Shown: positions 53,494 to 63,990, counted from the stretch's first letter. The stretch is 64,000 nucleotides of DNA from Vibrio splendidus (GCF_002873455.1 NZ_MCUN01000001.1:186001-250000), one strand, 5' to 3'. Numbers and translations are program-made. The notes: generated from the letters alone by a model not told the origin.

Positions 53494-54166
53494 AATCTCA
53501 ATCTTAGGCCTAATTTTAGAAGCTAGCTTACTAGTTAAGATGGTCATGCTGATTCTTATGGGCATGTCTGTTGTTTCTTGGGCGATGATCATAAAAAGAA
53601 GTAAAGTATTATCTCAGGCTTCTAAACAAACTGACGTATTTGAAGACAAGTTCTGGTCAGGCGTTGATCTTGCAAAACTGTACCAAGAGAGCAACAAGCG
53701 CAAAGACGAGCTTTCTGGTACTGAAGAAATTTTTTACGCAGGCTTTACGGAGTTTGCACGCCTTCGTAAATCGAATGCAACATCACCTGACTTCATTATG
53801 GAAGGCACTGGTCGTGCAATGCGTGTTGCGGTTGCTCGCGAAGTTGATGAGCTAGAAACCAATTTACCTTTCCTAGCAACCGTTGGTTCTATCAGTCCAT
53901 ACATTGGCCTATTTGGTACAGTTTGGGGCATCATGCACTCATTCATCGCATTAGGTGAAGTGAAGCAAGCGACATTAGCAATGGTTGCTCCTGGTATTGC
54001 AGAGGCGTTGATCGCAACAGCAATGGGCCTATTTGCAGCGATTCCTGCTGTTATGGCTTACAACCGCTTTAGTAGCCGAGTCGGCAAGCTAGAACACAAT
54101 TATGCGACTTTCTCTGAAGAGTTCCACAGTATTCTTCACCGTCAAGCGATGGCTGGCAGGGAATAA
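53483..54166 (+). CDS. tolQ: TolQ, proton-channel subunit
   Basis: 227-residue inner-membrane protein of the Tol-Pal motor (MotA/ExbB family). Membrane segments are near 10-32, 132-155 and 165-190 ([24 protein letters not shown] in part, [20 protein letters not shown]). With TolR it uses the proton gradient to power TolA during outer-membrane constriction at division. The GTG start lies inside the ybgC end. Confidence 0.96.
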   Translation: MTAEISILGLILEASLLVKMVMLILMGMSVVSWAMIIKRSKVLSQASKQTDVFEDKFWSGVDLAKLYQESNKRKDELSGTEEIFYAGFTEFARLRKSNATSPDFIMEGTGRAMRVAVAREVDELETNLPFLATVGSISPYIGLFGTVWGIMHSFIALGEVKQATLAMVAPGIAEALIATAMGLFAAIPAVMAYNRFSSRVGKLEHNYATFSEEFHSILHRQAMAGRE

Positions 54167-54169
54167 TAG

Positions 54170-54613
54170 ATGGCCGGATACCAACCTAAAAAACGCAAAA
54201 TGACAGCAGAGATTAACGTTGTACCTTACATCGACGTTATGCTCGTTTTGCTGATCATTTTTATGGTGACTTCTCCCTTCGTTACTCAAGGCGTAGACGT
54301 CGAATTGCCCCAGGCTTCAACGGCTAAATCTGCACAAGATCTATTGGGTGACGACAATGCGAGCTTTATTATCGTTGAAGTGAACAAAGACGGTGAGCTT
54401 GGTTTGAGTGTGAATAACGAAGAAGTACAGCGTGGTTTATCAATGGAAGACATTATCGTCCGAGTGAAAGCCGAATTGTCTCTTAAGCCAAACTCTCCAG
54501 TGGCGGTTGGTGGTGATGCCGCAACGCCTTACGCTGAAGTAGTTTTATTACTTGATGAATTAAGCCGTGCAGGTGTGCCAAAGGTTGGCCTATTAACGGA
54601 TATAAGGGAATAG
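54170..54613 (+). CDS. tolR: TolR, proton-channel subunit
   Basis: 147 residues with one membrane helix (about 18-38). The conserved aspartate of the proton path is in VVPYIDVMLVLLIIFMV, and a periplasmic domain follows (GLSVNNEEV to the C-terminus). MotB/ExbD family; binds peptidoglycan and TolQ. It starts 3 bases after the tolQ stop. Confidence 0.96.
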   Translation: MAGYQPKKRKMTAEINVVPYIDVMLVLLIIFMVTSPFVTQGVDVELPQASTAKSAQDLLGDDNASFIIVEVNKDGELGLSVNNEEVQRGLSMEDIIVRVKAELSLKPNSPVAVGGDAATPYAEVVLLLDELSRAGVPKVGLLTDIRE

Positions 54614-54626
54614 CTCCGTAGCATTC

Positions 54627-55694
54627 ATGAAAGCGAATAATAAAAAATCCAATAATTTCAGATCACCGCTTTTTATTTCACTTGGGCTGCACGTCATTTT
54701 ATTCGTTGCGCTTATTTGGGGGGCGGATTTCACGATGTCGGAACCAAAGCCTACTGGGCAGATGGTTCAAGCCGTGGTGATTGATCCTCAGTTGGTTCGC
54801 CAACAAGCTCAGCAGATTCGCCAGCAAAGAGAAGCGGCGAGCAAGAAAGAGCAAGAGCGTCTAGACAAACTAAGACGTGAAAGCGAACGACTTGAAAAAA
54901 ATCGTAAAGCTGAAGAAGAAAACATTCGAAAGCTGAAAGAAAAGCAAGCTAAAGAATCGAAAGCGGCTCGCGAAGCAGAAAAGCGTCGAGTTGAAAATGA
55001 AAAACAACGTAAAGTTGAAGAGGCTCGTTTAAAGCAAGAACAAAAGAAAGCCGCTAAAGCAGAAGCTGATCGTAAATTGAAAGAGGCAGCGGTTGTGAAA
55101 GCGGAAAGTGAACGCAAAGCAAAAGAAGCGGCGATAGCTAAAGCTGAACAAGAGCGCGTGGCAAAAGAAAAAGCTGCGAAAGAGGCTGCAGATAAAGCCC
55201 GCAAAGAAAAAGAAGCCGCTGAACGTGCTGAAAAGCAGCGTATAGCGAAAGAGAAAGAAGCGGCAGCAGCAGCGGAAAAGGCCCGTAAAGCAAAAGAAGC
55301 TGCAGCAAGAGCCGAAAAAGAGCGTAAACAACAAGAGGCGGCATTGAACGATATCTTTGCTGGGCTCGAAACTGAGACGACTCAAAACTCTTCGGCTAAA
55401 CAACAATTTATTAGTGATGAAGCACAGCGTTACGGCGCTATTTATACTCAACTGATTCAGCAGAATTTGTTGTTAGAAGACAGCTATAGAGGACGCTCAT
55501 GTCGAGTAAACCTAAAGCTTATTCCAACAGGCTCAAATGCTATTTTGGGTAGCTTGAGTATCTTAGATGGTGATAGCCGTTTATGTGCAGCAACGAAGCG
55601 TGCGGTGGCACAAGTACAATCTTACCCACTGCCGAAAGATCCAGATATTGTGAAATCATTGAAAGACATTAACTTAACTGTATCACCAGAGTAA
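54627..55694 (+). CDS. tolA: TolA, periplasm-spanning coupler
   Basis: 355 residues (E. coli 421). One membrane helix is at about 15-33. A long Lys/Glu/Ala-rich coiled coil follows (about 62-240) with repeated AAKAEADRKLKEAA-like segments, and the C-terminal domain (about 250-355, with SCRVNLKLIPTGSNAI) contacts TolB and Pal. It links the TolQR motor to the outer membrane. The alanine/lysine repeat region is shorter than in E. coli and is a natural site for length variation. Confidence 0.95.
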   Translation: MKANNKKSNNFRSPLFISLGLHVILFVALIWGADFTMSEPKPTGQMVQAVVIDPQLVRQQAQQIRQQREAASKKEQERLDKLRRESERLEKNRKAEEENIRKLKEKQAKESKAAREAEKRRVENEKQRKVEEARLKQEQKKAAKAEADRKLKEAAVVKAESERKAKEAAIAKAEQERVAKEKAAKEAADKARKEKEAAERAEKQRIAKEKEAAAAAEKARKAKEAAARAEKERKQQEAALNDIFAGLETETTQNSSAKQQFISDEAQRYGAIYTQLIQQNLLLEDSYRGRSCRVNLKLIPTGSNAILGSLSILDGDSRLCAATKRAVAQVQSYPLPKDPDIVKSLKDINLTVSPE

Positions 55695-55706
55695 AAGGAC
55701 GAACTT

Positions 55707-57059
55707 GTGTTAAAGAAACTATTACTGAGTTTTGTTTTCTTAATAGCTACAAGCAGCCAGTTTGCACATGCAGCGCTGGAGCTGGTTATTACAGATGGTA
55801 TTAACTCCGCAAGACCGATCGCTATTGTACCTTTTCGTTGGGAAGGTGCAGGACCTTTGCCACACGATGTATCAGCGGTTATTGCTTCTGACCTACAACG
55901 TAGTGGGAAATTCAGCCCAGTTGCAACAAGCAAAATGCCTCAAACGCCTTACAGCGAAGCAGAGGTCGACTTTGATGCTTGGACTGACTTAGGCGTTGAT
56001 TCACTGCTAACTGGTAGCATCACTAAGAACGCCGAAGGGCAGTATGTGGTTAACTACCAATTGATCGACATTGTTCGTGGTCAGTTAACCAAAGGGCAAA
56101 GCAGAGCGCTCAGCGATGAAGGCCAACTGGTACTTTCTAAAGACCACGTTTTGTTCAATAAGAAAGCGACGGTTCCGGGCAAACGCTTGAGAGAGTACGC
56201 TCACCGCATCTCAGATTTAGTGTATGAAGAACTGACTGGTGAGAAAGGCGCGTTTTTGACTCGTATTTCTTACGTGGTAGTGAACGACAAAGATAAATAC
56301 CCATACCAACTTCGTGTTGCTGATTATGATGGTTTCAATGAGCGTTTAGTACTTCGTTCTAAGCAGCCTCTTATGTCACCAGCATGGTCTCCAGATGGTA
56401 AGAAACTTGCTTATGTAAGCTTCCAAAATGGCCAAGCTGAAATATTCATTATGAATATTTACACCGGTGAACGTGAGAAGGTGACGTCATACCCTCGCCA
56501 CAATGGCGCGCCAAGATTCTCTCCAGACGGTAAGACATTGGCATTGGTATTGTCGAAAACAGGCAGCCTTCAAGTGTACACACTTGACCTTGCTAGCCGT
56601 AAGCTGACTCAAATTACCCGCGGTCGTTCTAATAATACTGAACCGTTTTGGCACCCAGATGGCAAGTCTCTTATTTTCACATCGGATCGTGGTGGTAAAC
56701 CTCAGATTTATAATGTAAATTTGTCCAATAATTCGACTTCTCGTATTACTTGGCAAGGTAGCCAAAACTTAGGTGGCCAGATCACCCCTGATGGTCGATT
56801 CCTTATCATGGTGAATCGTAGTAACTCAGGCTTTAACTTGGCTAAGCAAGATTTGGAAACCGGTGCAGTTCAGGTGCTAACAAAAACACTGTTAGATGAA
56901 TCTCCAAGTATTGCACCGAATGGAGGTATGGTTATCTATAGCTCTATTTACAACAAAACAAACGTATTATCGATGGTTTCTATCGATGGCCGTTTCAAAG
57001 CTAGATTACCGGCAACTAACGGACGTGTAAGAGCGCCTGCATGGTCACCGTTCCTCTAG
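55707..57059 (+). CDS. tolB: TolB, periplasmic beta-propeller
   Basis: 450 residues (mature part after a signal peptide ending AHAAL near residue 23). An N-terminal domain (about 23-165) is followed by a six-bladed propeller built of [12 protein letters not shown]-type repeats (for example [37 protein letters not shown]). It binds Pal and TolA. The GTG start has AAAGGA 8 bases upstream. pal follows after 111 bases, which may include a second promoter. Confidence 0.97.
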   Translation: MLKKLLLSFVFLIATSSQFAHAALELVITDGINSARPIAIVPFRWEGAGPLPHDVSAVIASDLQRSGKFSPVATSKMPQTPYSEAEVDFDAWTDLGVDSLLTGSITKNAEGQYVVNYQLIDIVRGQLTKGQSRALSDEGQLVLSKDHVLFNKKATVPGKRLREYAHRISDLVYEELTGEKGAFLTRISYVVVNDKDKYPYQLRVADYDGFNERLVLRSKQPLMSPAWSPDGKKLAYVSFQNGQAEIFIMNIYTGEREKVTSYPRHNGAPRFSPDGKTLALVLSKTGSLQVYTLDLASRKLTQITRGRSNNTEPFWHPDGKSLIFTSDRGGKPQIYNVNLSNNSTSRITWQGSQNLGGQITPDGRFLIMVNRSNSGFNLAKQDLETGAVQVLTKTLLDESPSIAPNGGMVIYSSIYNKTNVLSMVSIDGRFKARLPATNGRVRAPAWSPFL

Positions 57060-57170
57060 TCAAAGTGATACATTCTTTTAGCTATTGATAGTGTTAACTA
57101 TTGTGGCAATTAACTATCTATAGCACTTAGTCGCTGTAGAAACTAAGTTTGATAACGTAAGGAAAAAAAG

Positions 57171-57713
57171 ATGCAACTTAACAAAGTTCTTAAAGGCTTG
57201 ATGATTGCACTACCAGTGATGGCAGTAACGGCATGTAGCTCAACTGATGAAGCGACATCTGCAACATCTGGTACTGAAAGCAACCAAACAACTTCAGGTT
57301 CAGAAGGCAACGTAGACACAACTGTTGTAACGCCAATTGACGCTAACGGTCAACTGTCTGAGCAAGAGCTTAAAGAGCAAGCGCTACGCGAAACTCAAAC
57401 AATCTACTTTGCATTCGATAACTCTACTATCGCTGGCGACTACGAAGAAATTCTAGCAGCTCACGCAGCTTACCTAAGCAACAACGTTGACATGAACGTT
57501 ACTATCGAAGGTCACGCTGACGAACGCGGTACTCCTGAGTACAACATCGCACTTGGCGAGCGTCGTGCACAAGCTGTAGCGAAATACCTACAAGCTCTAG
57601 GTGTTCAAGCAGACCAAATCTCTATCGTAAGCTACGGTGAAGAGAAGCCACTTCTTCTAGGTCAATCTGAAGATGTGTACGCTAAAAACCGTCGCGCAGT
57701 ACTAGTTTACTAA
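57171..57713 (+). CDS. pal: Pal, peptidoglycan-associated lipoprotein
   Basis: 180 residues. The lipobox VTACSS places the acylated cysteine at residue 22. A Ser/Thr-rich linker of about 45 residues precedes an OmpA-type domain: [15 protein letters not shown], then [27 protein letters not shown] in part, which has the peptidoglycan (diaminopimelate) binding residues. Anchored in the outer membrane. AAGGAAAAAAAG precedes the ATG. Confidence 0.97.
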   Translation: MQLNKVLKGLMIALPVMAVTACSSTDEATSATSGTESNQTTSGSEGNVDTTVVTPIDANGQLSEQELKEQALRETQTIYFAFDNSTIAGDYEEILAAHAAYLSNNVDMNVTIEGHADERGTPEYNIALGERRAQAVAKYLQALGVQADQISIVSYGEEKPLLLGQSEDVYAKNRRAVLVY

Positions 57714-57746
57714 TTTTAGTAGGCTATATAATTGAGGAATTGCCTC

Positions 57747-58535
57747 ATGTTCAGTAACACAAAGCGAGTCATTTTGCTTTCGTTACTGGCAAGTGCAGCG
57801 AACACAACGTTCGCTGCACCAGCTCCAGTATCCGATCTCAATAGCACCGCAACCAATTCATCATCTTCCTCTCGAGCAGCGTCTGCATCTAACGAATCAG
57901 ATATTGAGCGTTTAGAGCGCCTGCTTCAAAATCGAAATCTCGTTCAGCTTCAGATGCAACAGCAAATCGACGACATGGCACTGGAGATCAGTGAACTTCG
58001 TGGTGAGCTGGAACGAAACAGCTACGATATGAAGCAAATGCTAGAGCGCCAACGCGAACTGTTCATTGAACTGGATCGTGTGAGAGGCGAGGTGAAAGCA
58101 GCAGGAACAGCAACGGTAGCAGTGGCGGCGAGCGAAGGCTCTAAAGACGCTTCTGGTACGTTCAGTACTGATGTGGATGAGCAAACCGCTTATCAAAATG
58201 CTGTAGATATGATTCTAAAGCAACGAGACTACACGGGTGCTATAGCAGCATTTCAAAAGTTTCAAAAAGACTTCCCAGATTCAACCTTCACACCTAACTC
58301 ACATTACTGGTTAGGTCAGCTTTATTTTGCTAAAAAGCAAGATAAAGAAGCCGTGAAGAGCTTTGCCGCTGTTGTGTCATACAAAGATTCAAATAAGCGA
58401 GCAGATGCACTGGTTAAGCTTGGTGACATAGCTGCACGCAACAACAATGCGACGCAGGCTAAGAAATATTACCAACAAGTCGTTACCGAGCATCCAAACA
58501 GTGCTTCGGCTAAAGTGGCTAAAACCCACTTGTAA
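57747..58535 (+). CDS. cpoB: CpoB (YbgF), coordinator of peptidoglycan and outer-membrane constriction
   Basis: 262-residue periplasmic protein. Signal peptide with cleavage at about TTFAAP (residue 24), a coiled-coil trimerisation segment (about 50-115), and C-terminal TPR repeats (AYQNAVDMILKQRDYTGAIAAFQKF in part, SHYWLGQLYFAKKQDKEAVKSF in part). It regulates PBP1B with TolA. The start at 57747 has GAGG 9 bases upstream. A TTG five codons earlier lies on top of that Shine-Dalgarno and is rejected. Last gene of the tol-pal operon. Confidence 0.94.
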   Translation: MFSNTKRVILLSLLASAANTTFAAPAPVSDLNSTATNSSSSSRAASASNESDIERLERLLQNRNLVQLQMQQQIDDMALEISELRGELERNSYDMKQMLERQRELFIELDRVRGEVKAAGTATVAVAASEGSKDASGTFSTDVDEQTAYQNAVDMILKQRDYTGAIAAFQKFQKDFPDSTFTPNSHYWLGQLYFAKKQDKEAVKSFAAVVSYKDSNKRADALVKLGDIAARNNNATQAKKYYQQVVTEHPNSASAKVAKTHL

Positions 58536-58544
58536 AACAAAATA

Positions 58545-58568
58545 GGGGTACTTAGGTACCTCTTTTTT
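58545..58568 (+). terminator. Terminator of the tol-pal operon
   Basis: GGGGTAC (58545-58551) pairs with GTACCTC (58556-58562, one G-T) around TTAG and is followed by six T residues. Confidence 0.85.
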
Positions 58569-58745
58569 ATACCTGATCACTTCCGTTTAGTATTTACTTG
58601 TCTGCTTTTTGATGCCAATGCATCACCTTGTTTATACGTTTTAAGCATTAGCTAGTCACCGCTTGCAACCAATCCTTTTTGATCCCAATCGCTGTCCTGT
58701 GTAGAATACTCTAATCCTCGGAAGAAGTTGCGTAGAGCAAGAGCA

Positions 58746-59807
58746 ATGAGTCATATACTAGATAAAATCGATACAGTTTACCCGTTTCCGCCTAAGCCAG
58801 TTCCATTGAGCGACGCTCAGAAACAGGCCCACATCGCGAACATCAAAAAACTACTTCAAGAAAAAGATGCAGTTCTAATTGCACATTACTACACGGATCC
58901 TGAAATTCAGGCTCTGGCTGAAGAAACTGGTGGTTTCGTTGGCGATTCTTTAGAAATGGCTAAGTTCGGTAACCGCCATTCAGCAAGCACTTTGATCATC
59001 GCTGGTGTTCGTTTTATGGGCGAATCTGCAAAGATTCTTACTCCTGAAAAACGTATTTTGATGCCAACGCTTGAAGCTGAATGTTCACTTGATCTTGGTT
59101 GTCCGGCTGACAAATTTGCAGAATTTTGTGATGCTCACCCTGACCACACAGTGGTTGTATACGCGAACACCTCTGCGGCTGTTAAAGCTCGTGCAGATTG
59201 GGTAGTTACGTCGAGTATCGCTTTAGAAATTGTTGAAAGCTTAGATGCTGAAGGCAAACCCATTATTTGGGGGCCAGACCGCCACCTCGGTTCTTACATT
59301 GCAAATCAAACCGGCGCTGACATGTTGCTTTGGCAAGGTGAGTGTATCGTTCATGATGAGTTCTCAGCTGATGCTCTGAAGAAAATGAAATCGGTATATC
59401 CAGAAGCCGCTATTTTGGTTCACCCAGAATCACCAGCAAGCGTGGTTGAGCTGGCTGATGCTGTGGGTTCAACAAGCCAACTGATCAAGAAAGCGAAAGA
59501 GCTTCCTCATCCACAGATGATTGTCGCGACCGACAAAGGTATCTTCTTTAAGATGCAGCAACTGGTTCCTGAAAAAGAGCTGATTGAAGCGCCGACTGCG
59601 GGTGCTGGTGCAACTTGTCGCAGCTGCGCACACTGTCCTTGGATGGCAATGAACGGCCTTGAAGCGATTGAAAATGCACTTGAACATGGTGGTAAGCAAC
59701 ACGAGATCTTCGTTTCTGAAGAACTGCGCGTTAAGTCTCTTATCCCACTGAACCGCATGCTAGATTTCGCTGAACAACTTAACCTACAGGTTAAAGGCAA
59801 CGCTTAA
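58746..59807 (+). CDS. nadA: NadA, quinolinate synthase
   Basis: 353-residue 4Fe-4S enzyme that condenses iminoaspartate with dihydroxyacetone phosphate to quinolinate in NAD synthesis. The cluster cysteines fit the E. coli-type spacing: [11 protein letters not shown] (about 115), [11 protein letters not shown] (about 201) and [16 protein letters not shown] (about 295-301). Start 58746 ([10 protein letters not shown]) is used in preference to an ATG/GTG-type codon 18 bases upstream. Partner nadB is not in the window. Confidence 0.96.
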   Translation: MSHILDKIDTVYPFPPKPVPLSDAQKQAHIANIKKLLQEKDAVLIAHYYTDPEIQALAEETGGFVGDSLEMAKFGNRHSASTLIIAGVRFMGESAKILTPEKRILMPTLEAECSLDLGCPADKFAEFCDAHPDHTVVVYANTSAAVKARADWVVTSSIALEIVESLDAEGKPIIWGPDRHLGSYIANQTGADMLLWQGECIVHDEFSADALKKMKSVYPEAAILVHPESPASVVELADAVGSTSQLIKKAKELPHPQMIVATDKGIFFKMQQLVPEKELIEAPTAGAGATCRSCAHCPWMAMNGLEAIENALEHGGKQHEIFVSEELRVKSLIPLNRMLDFAEQLNLQVKGNA

Positions 59808-59879
59808 TTTAGTTGCCTAGTTGTCGTGATGATATAAGCAGTCCAGCTTAATCACTGTTTTGCTTTTACCATCAAGAGA

Positions 59880-59907
59880 AAAACCAGCCGATAGTGCTGG
59901 TTTTTTT
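59880..59907 (+). terminator. Terminator of nadA
   Basis: AAACCAGC (59881-59888) pairs with GCTGGTTT (59896-59903) around CGATAGT, followed by T residues. Confidence 0.88.
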
Positions 59908-60093
59908 GTACCTGAATACTAGCTTTAATATAATCTCATTAGCTGTTGCTGTTTGCACTAGATACTACCAATCGTAGTAAATAACTGCTCATTTTAGCTT
60001 GTTGAAACACTTGATGACGCCGTTAGAATCGTAGAATAACTACTTATCGAAACTTCCTGTAGAAAATAGCTGCCTTGTTCTCAAGCATTTTTC

Positions 60094-61296
60094 CTACGCT
60101 ATTTCTGTATCAATGTGTTCAAATTGGGAATTGAATTTAGATTGATTCATGAGTACGAACAGAAACAGCCCGGCCATCAGCGAGGCGGCAAACCAATATG
60201 GGAGGCTTTGGTTGTATTGGTAAAGTAGCGTCGCGGTGATCGGCCCCGCAATGGAAGATAGCCCTTGGATAGCCGAAATTGTACCAGCAGCAGCACCTTG
60301 TTCGTTCATTCCCACTGAATTGGCGGTAATAGCTTGTATAGCAGGGAACAAGAGTCCTAATCCTATTGCCATGAACATATAGCCTGTAATAAGAGCCTGA
60401 GCAGAGTGTGCTACTGACACAATACAGAGGCCGGCACATGCCGCAATTGGACCCATCATGAAACTTTTTAGTAATACGTTGTTTTTCAGTTTGGCTAAGA
60501 AACCTTGTGTGATGCCTAGTGTGATTCCAGTGATAGTCAAAACGATACCAGACAGTTGAGCTGCTTGCTCCGATGTCTCTCGGATGCGATCGAGTATTAA
60601 AAAACCAATGATGATTTGAGCTGTTATAACCGAAAACATACAAGTGAACATAGCGAGGCTTGGGAAACGAAGCCGTTGGTCAAAAAAGCTGAGGGTGTTC
60701 TCGAGAGGCTCATGGTTTCTCGGTGTGTCTGGTAAGCGGAGCTTGATAATAACCCAAGTTATGAATGGGAATACTGACAATACGTATAAAGGGAGTGTCA
60801 GAGAGTATTGAGATAACACTCCACCTAAAGCTGGCCCTGCAACGAGCCCTATGGCACTAGCCGCACCAATACTTGCCATGGCACTTTGTCGTTCTTTGGG
60901 CGTGGTAATATCTGCTAATAGCGCACTGCTAATAGGAGTGATAGCGGCTAAAAAGAAACCTACTAATGTGCGTGCAACGATCATTCCTATGAGTATGATG
61001 AGTGAATGAAAGGTTGTATTCAGGGATAGGTCTAGCCATATCGTCATGAGAATAAACGAACACGCATAGCCTAAAGTAGCGATCAGTAATACAGGTTTTC
61101 GTCCCTTTTTATCACTGGCATCTCCCCATTTTTTTGCGCTAAGAAGCCAAGCTATCCCCGACATAGCGACCACCAAGCCACCATGCCATTCCATTAAACT
61201 AACTTCGCGAATAATCGGACCGATCACTGGAATGATCGACATCATTGCTGTCATACAGACAGCGTTTAATACAAATAACTGTTTAATAGTACTCAT
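60094..61296 (-). CDS. MFS drug/siderophore exporter
   Basis: 400-residue major facilitator with 12 predicted helices and TetA-like motif A (GDASDKKGRKPVLL, between helices 2 and 3 at about 57-70) and motif C-like GLVAGPALGGVL near 150, typical of proton-driven exporters of the DHA1 group. A Fur-box-like sequence lies 78 bases upstream, and the divergent neighbours include a condensation protein. So siderophore export is a fair inference, but a general multidrug role is equally compatible with the sequence alone. Its ATG is preceded by a weak Shine-Dalgarno. I saw no good terminator of its own. Confidence 0.8.
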   Translation of the reverse strand: MSTIKQLFVLNAVCMTAMMSIIPVIGPIIREVSLMEWHGGLVVAMSGIAWLLSAKKWGDASDKKGRKPVLLIATLGYACSFILMTIWLDLSLNTTFHSLIILIGMIVARTLVGFFLAAITPISSALLADITTPKERQSAMASIGAASAIGLVAGPALGGVLSQYSLTLPLYVLSVFPFITWVIIKLRLPDTPRNHEPLENTLSFFDQRLRFPSLAMFTCMFSVITAQIIIGFLILDRIRETSEQAAQLSGIVLTITGITLGITQGFLAKLKNNVLLKSFMMGPIAACAGLCIVSVAHSAQALITGYMFMAIGLGLLFPAIQAITANSVGMNEQGAAAGTISAIQGLSSIAGPITATLLYQYNQSLPYWFAASLMAGLFLFVLMNQSKFNSQFEHIDTEIA

Positions 61297-61373
61297 AAAG
61301 TGGCTTTTTAGTTTGGCTACAATGCACGGGACATCAAATATACAACTGATATAAATTCAATAAAAGCATTAAT

Positions 61374-61392
61374 GGAAAAGATTCTCATTATC
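61374..61392. promoter_or_regulatory. Fur-box-like site in divergent MFS / hydrolase promoter region
   Basis: Minus-strand GATAATGAGAATCTTTTCC matches the 19-base Fur consensus at about 15 positions. It lies 38 bases before the hydrolase ATG and 78 before the MFS start, well placed to repress both in iron-replete cells. Confidence 0.75.
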
Positions 61393-61429
61393 AGTTAAAT
61401 TAATTGAAAGAGTTTGAAGTGGAAGAAAA

Positions 61430-62206
61430 ATGATAAATGCAAGTAATTATATAAACGTCAATGGCTCAACTATATATTACGAAATATCGGGTAATCTTAG
61501 AGGGGAACCGCTGTTGATGCTTCATGGTGGCCTCGGATCAATCCATGAATTAGAGCCGTTACATAAATACTTACTCGACAACTATCAATTAATAAGTCTC
61601 GATTTACGTGGACATGGTAAGTCGGAGTTAGGGTATTTACGACTCAGTTACAGCCAGTATCAACAAGATGCTCATTCCGTACTAGGCGCTTTAGGAATTG
61701 AGCAATATTCGATATTTGGTTTCAGTGATGGCGGTATTGTAGGTTACCGCTTGGCCGCTCAAGAACCGGGTAGGGTTTCTTGTTTGGTGACTCTCGGTTC
61801 ACAATGGCAGGTGAATATTGATGATCCATCTATGAAACTATTATCCAGTTTAACTCCAGATTTTTGGCGCAACAGGTTCTCTGACGACGTTTCTTTGTAC
61901 GAAGCTACGAATCCGAAACCAGATTTTCCTAAGCTGGTCGATGCGGTTAAAGAGGCTTGGTTTGATAAGACGGCATCAGGTTACCCTTGTGATTTAGTGG
62001 CACAGATTCGTTGTCCAACATTGATTATTAGAGGGGATAACGATTTTATATTTTCTCTTGATGAGGCTGTGGCTTTAAAAGGCAAAATTTCTGGCAGTTG
62101 TTTTGCCAATATTCCACAGACAACACATGCGTCACATCAAGAAGCCCCTGACATTGTAGGTTCAATGATCAAGCGCTTTCTGTCGCAACATGGCAATAAT
62201 AAGTAG
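61430..62206 (+). CDS. Alpha/beta-hydrolase, Fur-regulated
   Basis: 258 residues. Fold landmarks: LLMLHGGLGSIHELEPL (oxyanion loop about 28-44), LISLDLRGHGKSELG, the nucleophile elbow IFGFSDGGIVGY with catalytic serine near 99, acid candidate in LIIRGDNDFIF, and histidine in the late TTHASHQEAP. It has no signal peptide, so it is cytoplasmic. Its neighbour and iron box suggest a role in siderophore assembly (editing thioesterase) or breakdown; neither is shown. The Shine-Dalgarno is weak (GGAAGAAAA). The condensation-protein gene follows after 68 bases, so they are one transcript. Confidence 0.78.
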   Translation: MINASNYINVNGSTIYYEISGNLRGEPLLMLHGGLGSIHELEPLHKYLLDNYQLISLDLRGHGKSELGYLRLSYSQYQQDAHSVLGALGIEQYSIFGFSDGGIVGYRLAAQEPGRVSCLVTLGSQWQVNIDDPSMKLLSSLTPDFWRNRFSDDVSLYEATNPKPDFPKLVDAVKEAWFDKTASGYPCDLVAQIRCPTLIIRGDNDFIFSLDEAVALKGKISGSCFANIPQTTHASHQEAPDIVGSMIKRFLSQHGNNK

Positions 62207-62274
62207 AACGCACTTCGCTCTTTAAGCAGATGCGTGCGGCTAACGAATAATTTAATCTATTGGGTAAATGAATA

Positions 62275-63546
62275 ATGACTAGCCAAGATTGGTATCCGCT
62301 GACTAATGCGCAGGAGGCATATTGGGACGAATTCGTTCAACATCCAGATAGGCCTTTATCGACAGTAGCCCATTGTTTGGAAATTTCAGGCTCTATTGAC
62401 CTCAAAAAATTAGCCGATGCCATTAATCAAACTATTTCAGAAGCGGAAGCTTTGTGTCTTCGGTTTCGACGATTGGAAAATCAGCACTATCCAGTTCAAA
62501 CGGTTTGTTTTGACGGAAAACCTACAGTGGAGGTCATCGATCTACGCGGTGAAGAAGACGTACAAGAACAAGTAAATACATGTTTACGTTCTGACGTAGA
62601 AAAGGCTATTGATTTAGAGAATGATGTGATTACAAAATCACAGCTCTATGTTGCTGGATCACAGAAGGTGCTTTGGTATCTGAGAACTCATCATATTGCG
62701 GTCGATGGTTACAGTATGAGTTTAATTGAACAACGTTGTTCGGAGCTCTATCTGTGGCTAGTGAATAACACTGAGCCAACTCACCGCTTTAAGACGTTTG
62801 ATGTTTACCTCAAAGAAAATACTGATTACTTACAAAGTAAACGTTTTGATGTTGACCGATCTTATTGGAATAATTATCTCGACTTAGCCAATTTGAAAAT
62901 TAGTCAGGATGATATTTCGGTCTCTGATACCGTCTATTGTGAGAAGGAGGTTCCTGAGTCGATTGGTGGTTCCCTTATTACTGTATCCAAGCAATTAATG
63001 ATTGGTTGGAGTGACATTCTCACCTTGCTTTGTACTGCGTATCTTTATAAGCATTGGAGCCCGAACGAACAAGCGTCTTTTCCTTTGCCAGTGTGGTTAC
63101 CGTTTATGAATAGAATGGGTAACCCTTGTGCAAACCTACCTTCATTAATGGTCAATACTATCCCTTATATAGGGGAGATTAACGATGATGAGTCAGTGGG
63201 AGCCTATCTTAAAAGGGCAGTAAAAGACCTTAGGGGGAATTATTGCCATGGGCGGTATCGAGTAGAGAACAAATGCACATCAGAGGGACATTATTTTCTT
63301 TCACCATTTATTAATATTTTGCCCTTTGAGCCTACAGAATTTCACGGGTGTTCCACGAGACGTCGAATTATTGCTGGTGGAATTGCGGACGGTTTTAACG
63401 TGACCTTTCGTAGCTCAAGGCAAGCACAAAACATGTTTTTAAAGATAGAGGCAGAAAGCCGCCTCTTTGAACAGCATGAACTAACTCAGCATGCCAATCA
63501 TTTACTAAAGTATCTCTCTAAAGCTCTTAAATCTGTCTTAGATTAA
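62275..63546 (+). CDS. Free-standing NRPS condensation protein, VibH-like
   Basis: 423 residues comprising one condensation domain and nothing else. The active-site motif HHIAVDG is at 139-145 (HHxxxDG). The N-terminal C1-like motif is YPLTNAQEAYW (7-17), and the later segment NRMGNPCANLPSLMVNTIPY fits the C5-type block. VibH of Vibrio cholerae is a stand-alone domain of about 440 residues that joins 2,3-dihydroxybenzoate to norspermidine in vibriobactin synthesis. This protein probably does a comparable aryl-polyamine condensation. The substrate is inference, and no vibB, vibE or vibF homologue lies inside the window. Confidence 0.82.
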   Translation: MTSQDWYPLTNAQEAYWDEFVQHPDRPLSTVAHCLEISGSIDLKKLADAINQTISEAEALCLRFRRLENQHYPVQTVCFDGKPTVEVIDLRGEEDVQEQVNTCLRSDVEKAIDLENDVITKSQLYVAGSQKVLWYLRTHHIAVDGYSMSLIEQRCSELYLWLVNNTEPTHRFKTFDVYLKENTDYLQSKRFDVDRSYWNNYLDLANLKISQDDISVSDTVYCEKEVPESIGGSLITVSKQLMIGWSDILTLLCTAYLYKHWSPNEQASFPLPVWLPFMNRMGNPCANLPSLMVNTIPYIGEINDDESVGAYLKRAVKDLRGNYCHGRYRVENKCTSEGHYFLSPFINILPFEPTEFHGCSTRRRIIAGGIADGFNVTFRSSRQAQNMFLKIEAESRLFEQHELTQHANHLLKYLSKALKSVLD

Positions 63547-63667
63547 CTTTGCATAAGCTTAACTCTGTCTTATTTTTCAAATTCTGTCTCAATCCCCCTT
63601 CATGAATAGGGCACTCATGAGCTGTCCTAACCATCAAAAATCAGAACTCTCGGCTCAAGAGGGTAAT

Positions 63668-63686
63668 TATAATGATAATTACTATC
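63668..63686. promoter_or_regulatory. Fur box upstream of the gene beyond the right edge
   Basis: TATAATGATAATTACTATC matches the 19-base consensus GATAATGATAATCATTATC at 16 positions. A weaker second match (12 of 19) lies at 63692-63710. Confidence 0.82.
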
Positions 63687-63705
63687 AATATTAAAATGAG
63701 AATGC

Positions 63706-63734
63706 TTTACATTTAAATATGCAACCGATAAAGT
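63706..63734 (+). promoter_or_regulatory. Possible sigma-70 promoter next to the Fur box
   Basis: TTTACA (63706-63711) and TAAAGT (63729-63734) are separated by 17 bases. The first is close to TTGACA and the second shares four bases with TATAAT. The adjoining Fur box and weaker second site overlap the -35 side. The transcript would have a leader of about 260 bases. Confidence 0.45.
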
Positions 63735-63990
63735 ACGGTTGAAAATTCGTCAGGTCATTGAAAGGATAATCATTTTTCAGCTTATTCGTTGAGTGATTTC
63801 AGGGCTTGTCCAATGTGACGATTTTTAGTCGGAATTTTGGCTCATGTATTAAAAGCAGTGATCGATAAGGAGCTAAGGAAGTACAGCTTATACTCGTTTT
63901 GAGTTGTTGCATTTTCAACCTTTTGAATGTCTTCCCTCGTTCTCCTTATAAATGCCGTTACATGAGTCCACCTAAAGTTAATGCTTAATC

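Noticed and set aside
54809-55451. Minus-strand open frames opposite tolA
   Set aside because: They are the antisense of the Lys/Glu/Ala-rich coiled coil, giving cysteine- and phenylalanine-rich low-complexity products typical of shadow frames.
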